Under the pieces are notes generated by a model. It did not search any database. It was given only the letters and a program-made list of their open reading frames with translations, and was not told the DNA's origin. This document shows positions 1 to 10,837 of a stretch of DNA of 64,000 nt, in pieces (the stretch's first letter is position 1; the number at the start of each line of letters is the position of its first letter). The translations under genes were made by a program, and so were the position numbers. This DNA comes from Lophium mytilinum. Taxonomy: Eukaryota > Ascomycota > Dothideomycetes > Mytilinidiales > Mytilinidiaceae. The stretch spans positions 641,334 through 705,333 of the forward strand of contig MU004185.1 of the NCBI GenBank assembly GCA_010093605.1, given 5' to 3'.

Positions 1-835
1 GCAATCTGCTAGCTTCGGCCTCAGCAGATAAGACGGTGAAGCTATGGGATCTTAACACTGCGAAATGCGCAAAGTCATACTCATATCATACTGACAAGGT
101 CTGCTCGTTAGCATGGCATCCGAAAGAATCTACGGTTCTATTGAGTGGCAGTTACGACAGGACGGTAGTAGCAGCGGATATGCGAGCTCCAGACGCAAAA
201 GCACCACGATGGGGGGTCGAAAGCGATGTTGAGACCGTTAGGTGGGATCCTCATGATCCGAACTTCTTCTATGTATGAAAGCTACTTGCTCATTTGATCT
301 AATCATGCTGACATGCATATAGGTTTCCACTGAAAACGGTGTTATACATTACCACGACGCCAGACTAGCTCCAACACAGCCATCTAAAAGCAAGCCAATC
401 TGGACATTGCAGGCACACGACGAATCGATATCATCATTTGATATCAACCCGATCATACCGGGTTTCTTAGCTACTGGATCCACGGACAAAACAGTCAAGC
501 TGTGGAACATTCAAGCCAGTGGACCTTCTATGGTGGTTTCACGCAACTTGGACGTTGGCAAAGTCTTCTCAACAACTTTTGGACCCGATAAGGAGGTAGG
601 TTTCAGGCTTGCTGTGGCTGGAAGCAAAGGCTCGGTGCAAATTTGGGATACTTCGACCAACGCGGCTGTCCGGGCTGCATTCGCAACCAAGATTGCTCCG
701 GCAAACGGAGAAGTAAAGGAGCGACTGGTTGGACTTCAGGAAGAGGAGACTGATTCGGATTCGGAAGAGGGCGAAGACGAAGAGGCTAGTGGAGAGGAAG
801 CAGGAGCAGAGGGATGGGAATCAATGGAAGAATGA
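1..835 (+). CDS. PWP1: PWP1-like WD40 ribosome-biogenesis protein (5' partial)
   Basis: This is the C-terminal part of a WD40 propeller protein. Exon 1 enters from the window edge (in frame from position 3) and ends at 272. A 50-nt intron (273-322, GTATGA..ATATAG) follows, and exon 2 runs 323-835. Visible repeats include SASADKTVKLWDL, LLSGSYDRTVVAADMR and LATGSTDKTVKLWNI. Repeat order and the VSTENGVIHYHDAR segment right after the intron match PWP1 (periodic tryptophan protein 1), a nucleolar factor in 60S pre-ribosome assembly. The C-terminus is a long acidic Asp/Glu/Ser tail (about residues 725-832 nt region), which is typical of the family. The start codon and N-terminal half lie upstream of the window. 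Family assignment is by recognition of the repeats; a different nucleolar WD40 protein is possible but less likely. Confidence 0.85.
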
Positions 836-2430
836 GTACTTCGAGACTTGCAAGCTCGTTGTCAAAGAGCAGGCGCTGCCTTTCAGTCGACCTCGTCTCA
901 CTTCTTTGTATCAGTTAGGCTACAATACCCTCGCCGTTGCGAATAGCGACCAAAAGTAAATCAGAAACTCCAGCCGCGTGCTGCGTCTCATGGACAACTT
1001 GGACCCAGACTGTCTGCCTTGCTCCGCCGGTGAATGATGGTGTTGGATATTGATGAATCGTAACCTATCACCAGCTCCGCCACTGGTGCCGCCGAGGCTG
1101 GTGCACTTGTACACATACCAAGATAGCAGCTTTTTAGCATGAGTTATAACTAATCATCTTCTACAGAGGCGAAGTCAAGAGGCGCTTAGGTTGCAAAGCG
1201 CATGCAGATGGCATGGGCTGGTAGGTCAGACGGCAGCCGGCAGTTCTCAAGATAGGCTTTGACGCTGTTCGATTTCCAGGGCTACTTCGACGCATGTTCG
1301 GTAGCACGGCGGCTAAAAGTAGGGACTGCTGCAGAGCGTTTCGAAACAGCCCTCGTACCGAGAAACTGTGATGGAATCTCGCCCAGCACCCAGCATGCCG
1401 TGAGAGTCAGATCAGCCAATCCACGAGTGGTAAGAAACACATTGGAGCCAAATAAGTCTGAGGTGCTGGTGACGCAGCGTGGAAAGACGGACGGAGGGCC
1501 GTCCATGGATGCAGTCTTCCAGGTCCATACTGCTGTGCATGGAGTGCGAATGATAGCTGTCCGGTGGTCTTCAGCCATGGTTCCCATCGCCCACGCCGCC
1601 TCTCTCCCATTCCACCCCAACACTGGGCGCTCCACGTGCTTGAGGGCGGACCTGAGGCTTTGCAGCATGGCGCGTCGACTGGTGACGGTGGCCGTGAACA
1701 GGCTGTTTCGCTCAAGTCGAAACAGCGCAGTGTTTGCTGCACCACCGGCAGGGGACAGGACAGGGCCCCCGGGCCGTCTGTAACGTGCTGGCGTGCCCTG
1801 GTACGCTCGGCACTGCCGCCGTGGGGCGGTGATTGGGTGTGCTCACGGCGTAGGAGGCGAACTAAAGGGCGCTTTGAGCTGGACGTGGCCCGCTTTGTGC
1901 TCTTGTCCTCCACTCTAGGCGACGCAGCGGGTCACTAGCTCGACTGGGTTTTGCCATCCCCTTCTTCCTCTTCAAGAACCATACCCTCCTCCTCCCACGG
2001 TCTTTTGAGCAATTCGTACCACCACACACTCCCTCGCCGCCAGGCTGTTCAATCCTTACGATAGCTGGCCTTTTCGATCTTTCAAATACTCTCCTTTCAT
2101 CGCTGCTAGCCAGCGTCCCATTTTACCACCCAACCCCAGTACCTACGGACTTCATCACGCGCGCACATCGCCAGCATCGCACCGGGATAAATTCGTCTTG
2201 ATCAAGTTGCCCTCGCCCTTACGCAAACAACGCCCACAAGACACAGTCACCTGTAGCCAAGGGAATCACGTCGCACCGGGTTAAGTCGGTCTTGATCAGA
2301 TCGCCCTCATCTTCGTCGTCCCCGCATTCCTTTCGCTCGGCAGAACACGATCCTTCCCCGCCGGTCCTTTCTCCCGGATATTGCCCAGGTCTCTAGTCAA
2401 ACAAACTCACGGCTTTCGAACATCGTCACC
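836..2430. other. intergenic region and leader of the next gene
   Basis: About 1.6 kb with no gene I can support. From 1259 to 1940 several long ORFs overlap on both strands, but they have no recognisable domains and look like GC-rich by-products. From about 1940 to 2430 the strand becomes rich in C and T, as expected for the promoter and 5' leader of the gene starting at 2431. That leader holds an imperfect direct repeat (listed separately). Confidence 0.6.
2177..2313. repeat. imperfect direct repeat in leader (two copies, 94 bp apart)
   Basis: Copies start at 2177 and 2271, each beginning TCGCACCGGG and sharing GTCTTGATCA and GCCCTC. Over about 43 bp most positions agree and most differences are transitions. 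The pair lies 110-250 bp upstream of the ATG at 2431, so it is an old local duplication in the promoter or leader. Confidence 0.7.
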
Positions 2431-3282
2431 ATGTCTCTCGCCCGTGCTATGACAAAGCGCATGCGCCGCTCAGATGCTCCTCCGGCAGTGCCGACTCGCT
2501 CAGCGAGCGCAAGAAACCCTGGCCAACACATCGACAGGAAGAAGATCTCTATGCCAGTCGCTTTAATCTCAACGACGAACATGCTATCCTACAACGCGCC
2601 GGACATCGCGACCATGCGACATGCCTCGAACGGTTCGACTTCGACACACTTGTCCGGCGACGACTCTGATCACACTACGTCGACAACTAGATCTCGCTCT
2701 TCGTCGAATCATTCCCGCGAAACACTCACCGATGCGTCTTCCGTGGGTTCGTCGCCAACTTCACCAGAGCCAAACCACCTGTCTTGTTACTTCCCGCCAA
2801 CAAACCCCACACGCGAGTCCATATCTTCTGGCAAGGTGATTCGCAAGTCCGAGTCTATGGATTCCATGCCTGCTGCTACTGCAACTCTGTCAAGCCCACC
2901 AATCCCGCAACGGGCGCTTTCTCACAGCAAGCGTGCCCACGAGCGGATTGCCAACAAGCGATCGCTGCAAAACATGAAGCCACCGAGCAGCATCCACGCC
3001 AGAGACTCGAGTCGATCCTTGCGCGAACAACGGATGTCAGTAGACATGTTCAAGAACACCCCTGATGAGCACCCGTTCGGAAAAGAGCTAGAGCAACTCA
3101 ACGAAGTCGTCGAAGAGTTCGGCGGTGTCGCCCGGGACGCTGAGATGGACGAAGACATGGCCGTCATGGCCAAACTCGGCCTCGCCAGCTTCCGTGCTAC
3201 AGACTACTTGAGCGAGATTCAACCGCTCTTCAACAGCTTGTTTGAAACCCGATTCCTTGCTGCGCCAACGGCCTGGATCTAA
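2431..3282 (+). CDS. conserved Ser-rich fungal protein of unknown function
   Basis: Single exon, 283 aa, ATG in good context (GTCACCATGTC). Residues 1-35 are basic (MSLARAMTKRMRRS), and residues 65-200 are Ser/Thr/Pro-rich and likely disordered with many possible phosphosites. The C-terminal 85 residues look folded: an acidic amphipathic stretch (QLNEVVEEFGG) followed by LGLASFRATDYLSEIQPLF. Short proteins opening with MSLARA and ending in a similar helical segment occur widely in Pezizomycotina without known function; that comparison is from memory. I see no signal peptide, membrane segment or catalytic motif. Role unknown. Confidence 0.75.
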   Translation: MSLARAMTKRMRRSDAPPAVPTRSASARNPGQHIDRKKISMPVALISTTNMLSYNAPDIATMRHASNGSTSTHLSGDDSDHTTSTTRSRSSSNHSRETLTDASSVGSSPTSPEPNHLSCYFPPTNPTRESISSGKVIRKSESMDSMPAATATLSSPPIPQRALSHSKRAHERIANKRSLQNMKPPSSIHARDSSRSLREQRMSVDMFKNTPDEHPFGKELEQLNEVVEEFGGVARDAEMDEDMAVMAKLGLASFRATDYLSEIQPLFNSLFETRFLAAPTAWI

Positions 3283-3870
3283 AGCATGATGCAAACTCTC
3301 GACAGGACTGGATCCTTGGATGGACTGGCAGATATTCGGCCCAGATTTTGCCGAATACGCCAGCAGAACCTTCTTGTGCATATTTATATTTACATACACC
3401 CCCTTTGCTTTCGTCACACTCACTTTCGATACTCCCTTTTTTCTTTTGGTCCGGCTCGGGGGCAGGCGGAGTTTGAAGGTACAATATCGAGGTTTCTCCG
3501 TGGAGCCGGTTTTGGGGAGCTGTTTGGCTCCTGTTCACTCATTGATGACGCTACTGATTGCACACCTACTTGACGGTGTATGTTGGTCCCGAGTTACTAT
3601 GCAGACGAGTTGGTGGAGCGCTACGTGAGCACGCTGGTTATGTAGCTTGCTCTAGACAGAATGACGGAAGTTCAGGAAACAAATGGTTCTGACGCTTGTG
3701 ACGTGACGTGGACGCTTTTCGATTCGGTATTCCCGGAATTCCGACTCTTCAGGATGTGATTCAAACATGCATTTAGCAGATCTGCGAAATCTTACCAGAT
3801 GTACGTTTCAAAGCGTTTCGTCTTACCGAGAGGCAGACAGGGCTCGGCGAAACTTACATAGTAAGCGCCG
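3283..3870. other. intergenic spacer
   Basis: About 590 bp between two plus-strand genes. It contains short overlapping ORFs only and a T-rich stretch near 3380-3450 that fits a 3' UTR. No other feature seen. Confidence 0.6.
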
Positions 3871-6347
3871 ATGGAACTACCTACGTACCAGCAGCAGGAT
3901 AATCTTTTGCTCTTAGCATTCACGACAATACGAGAACAGTGCCCAGAAATTAAAAGTTTCCAGTTTAGAAGATTTCCCTCTTCCGAAAATTGGAAGCCTG
4001 GAAGCCCAAAGCCGATGAACAAGAGTAGTTATCACAAGTCACCCACTCGTGAATTCGGAACTGACAACCCTCAGCCCGCCGCGCAAATGGTCAGCTCAGA
4101 AGAGAAGGACTTTACGGAATGGTTCAACGAATATACAGCGGCGGACGCAAATAAACTCACAAAGAACTCTAAACTCATCCAAGCTGTTAACTCCGACGAC
4201 TTAGACGCGAACTTCGTCGAACAGCACATACGCGACTCAGCACCCAAAAGCCCTGTCACGAAAGGGTTCTGCGCTAAATGTCAAGATCTGTTCAACAATT
4301 GGCCGACATTAGGTGGTTCGTCGACTAGAGAACACGACTCGAAGCCGGATCTAGACCAGGAAGGATGGGACCACGGCGTTGCTCGTCCATGTAGCACTTT
4401 TGAACTGGAAGGCTCGACACGCGCTGGATGCAAGTTCTGCACATTCCTACTGCAACAACTGAAAGACAGCAAATTGCTTGATACTTTTCGCAAGATTGAA
4501 ACCCGACTATACCATCTCAATGACAGTGCCGTGTCTTTTCTGTCCGTCCAGAACTGGGGAACGAATCCACTCCAGCTCTTGTGGCTCAATCTACCAGGCA
4601 AGATCTGCACTTCTTGTAATTCTGGAATAGCTGCGGCAGTGAAATTCCAGTCATCTTTCCTTCCAGCATCAGGTGCGTCACTTTCCATCAGTATAGTATA
4701 AATCTATTACTGACATATTTAGCCGATTGTTACGATGAGCTGCCAGATGTGCTTGACACCGTGGGCAACTGGCTGTCAACTTGCTCGGAAGGCCATGAAC
4801 TCTGTACAAGCAAGGATGACGGCATACTGCCGTCCAGACTGGTCTCAATAGCTGGCGACTCGCCGCGGCTGATATTGACCTCGGCATACCAAACAAGGCC
4901 GCGTTATTCAACACTGTCACACAGTTGGGGATCCCATGATGTCATAAAGCTCACGTCAAAGGATCTAGACGCATTCATGAAGGTGATACCGGTGGACAGG
5001 CTCCCACCTACCTTCAAGGATGCTATCAAAATCACGCGTAGCTTGGGACTAGATCATTGCTGGATTGACTCGCTCTGCATCATCCAAGATTCGGAAGAAG
5101 ATTGGCTGAAGGAGAGCGCCCTGATGAGCTCCGTATATGGTGGATCGACCATCAACATAGCCGCGTCATCTGCGGTCGACAGCAGCCAAGGTTGTTTTAT
5201 GAAGCCACCCGACTTCAGCGGCGGCCTCCGAGCTCGGATCATCGATGGGGGACGAGAAAGAGTGCAGGACTTCCGCAGCTCAGAAGTCTATGACCTTTCA
5301 ACCAGTAAAACTCATTTGGGATCCAGGGCGTGGGCGCTACAAGAGAAAATGCTACCGCCTCGAACGATCCACTTCGGCGATCGAGGTGCCTTCTGGGAAT
5401 GCAGGACGACCATTGCATCCGAGTATTTGCCAGATGGTTTTCCAAGACATCTCGTCTCTCCACTTGTGCGTGGGAGGGGAAAGTTTGAATCGCTCTGGCG
5501 TCAGGTTGTAATGCTCTACTCTGCAGCCAATTTGACATTTGAAAAGGATAAACTACCGGCTCTTTCTGGAGTCGCAAGACTTGGGTTCAACGAGACGGGA
5601 GATCAGTACCTTGCGGGGCTATGGAGACGTCAGATTCTGGAACAGCTATGCTGGCGCAGGTGGAAACCCAAAACCAATTGGAAGCGACTACCATGGCGAG
5701 CACCGTCATGGTCCTGGGCTTCTATCGATGGAAAAGTGACATGGAGATATGTGCAGGAAGGCATCATGGAGGACAAGTACGCTCATGTTTTGGATGCCAG
5801 CACGACTTTGTACGGGCACGATCCGTTCGGCCAAGTCTCTAGTGGAGTGATCCGTCTTGCATGCTCTGCTGTAGCCACCGGATTTTTGGTCCCTTCAATG
5901 CCAGCTAGCAATTCCGAAGGGGAAACCGGCGCTATCGTTGTGTTACGCGCCAGCAATGAAGAACAACAGTTCCCCATCCAGATGGATTGTTTAGACGACA
6001 TCGACAGCGAGAATAAGAAACCGATCTATATCGTGCCTCTCTTAGGTGGTAAGACCGGCTCGGGGATGGCCCCCCACGGCGAAGTAATAATTGATGAGCT
6101 TGTGATTCAGGGCGTTGCGCTTCGAGGTACAGGTGTTAGGAAGGGCGAATTCTCCAGAATCGGCACGTTCGACTTTTACAAGGACAGAGTGACAGGCGCA
6201 GCTACTGAAAGAGGGTTCAACGAGTACTACGATCTTTTTTTGCAGGTGTTGGAGGAACATGGGACAGCGACAGCTGAGGCAGCATGCGCTGAGATTATAT
6301 CGAATTCCGAACATCCGAAGGATAGATACGTTATCACTATCGTATGA
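3871..6347 (+). CDS. HET-domain protein (heterokaryon incompatibility type)
   Basis: Two exons, 3871-4672 and 4723-6347, joined across a 50-nt intron (GTGCGT..ATTTAG) inside an Ala codon; 808 aa if the first ATG is used. The next in-frame ATG at 4087 is a plausible alternative start. The HET domain (about residues 329-470) is clear: YSTLSHSWG, LPPTFKDAI, WIDSLCIIQDS and a downstream IAASSAVDSSQGCF. The N-terminal region carries CxxC pairs (FCAKC, GCKFC) seen ahead of many HET domains. Family members act in non-self recognition and regulated cell death, but many HET genes have no tested role, so allorecognition here is inference. No NACHT, ankyrin or WD repeats follow. The gene stands alone and looks intact. 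Confidence 0.88.
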
Positions 6348-6620
6348 GAGAAAAGAAGGAAAATACAGAGACCGGCTACAAATCTGCACACACTCGTTTG
6401 CCACTGCTGGGGGTGCCCGGTAGGGTGACCACAATGTAGTCGTCATATAAAGATTTAGACAGTATAATCTGGGGTTCCTATTGACTAAGAGGTATCCTCG
6501 CAGTAGGGCTGCCCCTGAAAGTGTCATCCAGCTTGCAAAAGAGGCAATCAAATAGTCATATTTGTGTGCCCAAACTTATGGCCAAATATTATACACGATT
6601 GAAGGCAATACTCCAAAAAG

Positions 6621-7744
6621 CTACAAATCGTCAACGAGCGGGCTAAGCCCTTGCGCAGTCCCAATTTTGTCCTCAAACCGGAACCGTAACCTCTCCACAG
6701 CAGCTCGATCCAGCATAAAATCCCTGAAAGCAGTGACGTTGGTACCTGGCATATCGAAAATAGTAGGGTAGCCGCTGGGTCCAGGAAGGTCGCGGCGTAC
6801 GCTCCAGCCTGACGCTTTCTGATATTCGTCGCTAAGCACGAAGTTGGTCAGCAGCTTCGCGCCTTCAGGGTGCGGTGCGTCGGCGAAGATAGCGCCAGTC
6901 TGTGGCCAGCTGACAAACTGCCCCTGCGTGGGAAACGATACGTTGAGGCTTCCAGAGGAGGTAAGGCCGATTCCAGAGGTGAAGGTTGCGGCGTAGGAAC
7001 CGTTCGAGCTACTGATGAGTGTAGCAGGAGTGGCTGTTCCGCGTACCCAGCGAGGGTTTTGCGCTATCAAGTCGTCGAACCATTGCCAGCCATACTGCTT
7101 GATGCTGATGACTTGGTCAGCAGACTATGACAATCGAGCGGTCGGCGGTTCTGCACTCACATCAGATCAAACTGGAACGCAACAGCGTCATCGTCATTTG
7201 GGTAAGTGAGCGCCAGCTTATCCTTGAACACAGGCTTCAGGTAGTCTGTATATTCCTTCGGCGCGCTAGCAGCGTCAACTTTGCCAGTATTCCAGATGTT
7301 GGACCAGGAGAAGATAAACACGCCGTAGTACGCGCCTTCGCTGTCCTTAAATTGATCGAATATGTTCTTGAATTCCAAAGGTTGGTAGTTCAGCAGCGCG
7401 TTTTCGGACTTCCATCTGGGGAAATCGTGAAGAGATTGAAGGAAAGTGGCGTCGACGTAGAGATTATTTGCTGCGAGCTGCTCATCGATCCTGCCATCGT
7501 GGTACTTGGACAAGTCTACGGTGACGTTTAATGTCATTCCTGGAAAGCGGGTTTCGAAGGCCTCTTTCAGGCCGTTCTGTTGATCCTTTTCATCTCCACC
7601 AGCCCAAAGGTTCACGACGCCGCCTTCTGCTTTCGCAGCTTCGTGGATCTGATCTAGAGATCTGGTTTCAATGTCGGCAGTGCAGTAGCCTCCAGACACT
7701 GCTAAGCTGCCAATGAGGAAGCCTAATGTGGAAAGAGAACGCAT
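6621..7744 (-). CDS. secreted bacterial-type solute-binding protein (Fe3+ ABC family)
   Basis: Exon 1 is 7744-7161, exon 2 is 7104-6621, with a 56-nt intron (GTGAGT..CATCAG) splitting an Ile codon; 355 aa. Residues 1-23 form a signal peptide (MRSLSTLGFLIGSLAVSGGY). The mature part follows the class II periplasmic-binding fold of iron(III)/sulfate-type proteins: AEGGVVNLWAGGDEKDQ near the start, FDLIIKQYGWQWFDDL across the splice, and PHPEGAKLLTNFVLSDEYQ near the end. In bacteria such proteins feed an ABC importer; fungi lack that importer, so the ligand and purpose are unknown. The family is known in ascomycete secretomes and is generally taken as an ancient acquisition from bacteria. The gene converges with the HET gene, whose stop is only 273 bp away. 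Confidence 0.85.
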
Positions 7745-8326
7745 AGATAAAAAAGTTGATGAGATGCAGGTGATTGGATCCGACTTACTTGAGGTAGTCG
7801 AGGATGTGGTAATCTATATACGTTAGGCCATCCGGTGTACCCCCTACTCCGACACTGATACTCGAGCATGGCCTTACAAATGCCGAGTGCCAATACTTGA
7901 AGCTGTCTGTGCGAGTGCGGGTCGATTCCGCCGCATATAGATGATCATCGCCTATACGAATGATTCGTCCTCATGGGGAAGTAGAGTGGACCTGACGAAA
8001 CGCCAAGGCCGCCCAAATTTCCGAGTAGTGCTTTCATCATGGGCTGCTACCAGAGTTCGGACTCCCTATTGATGCTTACGAAAGATGTTATATGTCTTAC
8101 ATGCAACATCGTTGAGGCACAGAGAGATCACTACTGGTTCCTTGGATGACAGCATTGCGAGCCTACAGGTTAGTAATGAAGAGTGTAATGCTTGCAAACG
8201 AGAAGGGTGAAAGTGAACGAGGCTATTGTAGATCACGTGCCGGATATCGGAGAAACCATATTCCATCTCGATCTCCAAAAGTCCTCCACAGCATGTATCC
8301 CATGAATCCATCCAATATATCCAACA
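7745..8326. other. divergent intergenic region
   Basis: About 580 bp between the secreted binding protein (-) and the mitochondrial ribosomal protein gene (+), so it must hold both promoters. A palindromic TCACGTGC sits near 8234. No convincing ORF. Confidence 0.6.
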
Positions 8327-9155
8327 ATGATTTGCCAACGATGCCTGCGGGCCTCTTCGCGCCTAAGACCCTCTCATCGCTCTTCAATTATCAGTCCTTC
8401 GACTAGCACGCTCAATCCCGCGCCGCTACTCCGCATACCTCACCTCTCCTTCTCCACCACCAGCTCACAGCAAACACAACCTACACAACCCCAATCCGCT
8501 CCTCCACCCGCCGCGACCTCAACCTCTGCCGCACAGCCTTTCAGCACCCCCCTAACGCCCTCTCCAGCCGCTGAAGGCACACCCACCAAACCAGCGCCCA
8601 CCGCATCCGTCGTCACCCTCTCCTCCGTGCCAGCGGGGACGCCGCTCAAAGGCCTAAACTTTCTCAAAAACGCGCAGGATCCAGTAGCATTAGAAGACTC
8701 GGAGTATCCGAGCTGGTTATGGGATATTCTGAAGAAGGAGGAGACGAAGGGCGATGGGGCGGGCGAGGGAGATTTGTTCTGTATGTTTTTATCTCTCCTC
8801 ACTATCTGCAATCCACGAATGCTACAACAATTCTTTTGGAATCCGGGATTAGAAATCAGTTGCTTCCAAGGTACGAGCTTTAGAGAAGTAAGAGTGCTAA
8901 TTGCATGCGATAGCTAAATCAAAGAAACAACGTCGACTCGCTGCAAAACGTCTGCGCAAGCAGGAACTACGCGACCCTGACGCTCTCGCGCCTAAGATCC
9001 CGATATATGAGCAATCGATTGATTTGCCGGCTGGCAATGGCACTGTGCAGGGTGCGATCCAGGCTGCGGCTGTGCGCAAGGAGCTACAGAAGGCGATGCG
9101 CGTGAAGCGACGCGGTACTATCAAGGAAGGCAATTTCTTGAAGACGATGGGCTAA
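8327..9155 (+). CDS. MRPL37: mitochondrial large-subunit ribosomal protein L37 (mL54)
   Basis: Exons 8327-8780 and 8914-9155, with a 133-nt intron (GTATGT..CGATAG) splitting a Ser codon; 231 aa. The N-terminus (MICQRCLRASSRLRPSHRSS) is rich in Arg and Ser and fits a mitochondrial targeting peptide, followed by a Pro/Ala/Thr-rich linker to about residue 105. The conserved core is PLKGLNFLKNAQDPVALEDS, then YPSWLWDIL and the basic helix SKKKQRR-like segment KKQRRLAAKRLRKQELRD. These define the Ribosomal_L37 (mL54) family of the mitoribosome large subunit. Size and layout are normal. Both splice sites are consensus. Confidence 0.93.
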
Positions 9156-9580
9156 AGATATCTATCGATACCTAAGACGAGTATGAAGGATAGACTGGTG
9201 TATAAAATCTGTTGTAAACGGGCTCTGCTCTTGGCTCAGCGAGAGTCGGAGTAGCAGAAGCATTGAAGTGTATCATATGCGTCATACGCAAGAATTGTAC
9301 CATATTGCTCGCCAAAGTATATCAGAATGTACGCTTTGTCGTGTCAACTTCTCACCAGGCTATGTACTCTTTGTTCCCACGCGGAATGCCCTTCGCACCA
9401 CTCCTGGGTAGGTCTCATTCTATCATTCTCACCTCCCTCTAGTCCGCTTTGCCAAGGTAGCGCCCTCGACTTTTCGTCCGTGCCTTGCGTTCGATTTTGC
9501 CTCTCTTTCATCATCTCAAAGTCATGACACTCCAAATCAAGCTACAGAATTAGGTCAAATTACAATACATTATGATGTAC

Positions 9581-9628
9581 AAACGGGAGCCAGTCCGTGC
9601 GATCCGCACTCGGTTTGAGCATGTTATT
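9581..9628 (-). repeat. 48-bp dispersed repeat, copy A
   Basis: The reverse complement matches 40485-40532 at 39 of 48 positions by hand alignment, with an unbroken identical 23-bp block at one end containing CGCACGGACTGGCTCCCG. Six of nine differences are transitions. See copies B and C. Confidence 0.8.
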
Positions 9629-9946
9629 GTTCCACACCTCGAATCAGGAGAGGAAATCAGATGCGCCTTTTCTCACCCAAAGGGACACAGGAAGCGCTCC
9701 CAACATAGCAGGAACGTGTCAGTCGGCAACCCGATGAGGTCTGGGGTTGCGTTTTTGGTATTTTCACGTGTTGTGAGGCTCGATACACGCCGCCTTCTAT
9801 GTAAAGAACCTTTTTGATCTGAAACTAGACTTGGACTTGAGCTAACATCCAGAGCATGAAGACCGTTGTGGACAGCAAGGTTCAACGTTGTCTAGCTACC
9901 CAGCGTGTCCACCTCCCCTCGCCCAAGATCTATCAAAGTAAGTCTC

Positions 9947-10445
9947 GCGCGGTCAGATTCGTCATACTTGCTCACATTTATGGACGGGAAAGACCCCCAC
10001 CGTTGGGATACCCGGTGTACCTTCGCCTCTCACCTAACGTCTACTAGAATAATCATTACGCGGTTCAATCCGTTACTTTTACTCATGTTAGTACACTCAG
10101 AGGGCGCACGTTCTCTATAGGCAAAGCGTGTCTATAAAATTCACTCGATGCTTACCAAAATGGGCTTCACCCGGTTCGATTCGTTACTATTTCTCACAAA
10201 CTTGCAGGAAAAGGGCTTCCGCGTTGCAACTCCATCAGAAATCCATACAGCGTAGACTCGTTCACGCGGCGTCTACCAACCCATCTTCAAGCGGTTCGAT
10301 GCGTTGCTCTTACCCATGTTAGGACAGGCTATGGCTCTATGTTGCGTTGACCTACCTATCGTAGAGTATGCAAGGTCCGAATAAGCACGCGAGGTCTATG
10401 AATTTCCTAATCAGCACTTCGATCCAGGAGTTTTACCACATTTTA
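9947..10445. repeat. degenerate tandem array, units of about 111-122 bp
   Basis: Five related motifs start near 9948, 10059, 10170, 10290 and 10411. Each has the pattern CGGTTCRAT-CGTTACT-TTACTCAT-GTTA with substitutions, for example GCGGTTCAATCCGTTACTTT at 10060 and GCGGTTCGATGCGTTGCTCT at 10291. Spacing of 111, 111, 120 and 121 bp indicates an old tandem duplication that has drifted. No ORF is conserved across the units. Confidence 0.65.
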
Positions 10446-10837
10446 CGGCAAACTAATAGACAACGGGAAAATGATAGGATCTAGAGTCAGGATAGCATTC
10501 AGCCTCACACTAGCCCAAAAAGCTCTTTGGAGAACAGGAGAAGTAATATGTACAGAGGAGTGTAATCCAACACCCCACCGAGTAGGGAGGGAAAGCTCCC
10601 GTGAAGTTTTAGAAAGTATTCGATACGAGAAGGAGCCCCCAATAGCCAAGGCTGGGATATCCAACCAGAAAGGGACGACAAGATTCAAAACTCCACAAGC
10701 CAAAACGCCCCCGCTTTGAACTAAAACCGCAAGCTCCAACGCTCGATGCCGCGAAGAATGCTCAAGAAAGGAAGAATAAAGGAACTCGTATAAGCATGAT
10801 TCTTCAAAAAGTATTAACCAACTGACGAGACGAGCAC

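Larger units (their letters stand above)
9156..10837. other. gene-poor region with decayed repeats
   Basis: About 1.7 kb between convergent genes (mL54 and MPS1). No supported gene. It holds one copy of a 48-bp dispersed repeat (9581-9628) and a degenerate tandem array of about 115-bp units (9947-10445). Both are listed separately. Confidence 0.65.

Noticed and set aside
1259-1938. Overlapping ORFs of 124-174 codons on both strands downstream of PWP1.
   Set aside because: They overlap each other in several frames, have low-information GC-rich composition and no domain or splice pattern.
9572-9817. 81-codon ORF covering copy A of the 48-bp repeat.
   Set aside because: The other two copies of the repeat are not open in the matching frame, so the repeat is not a coding element.
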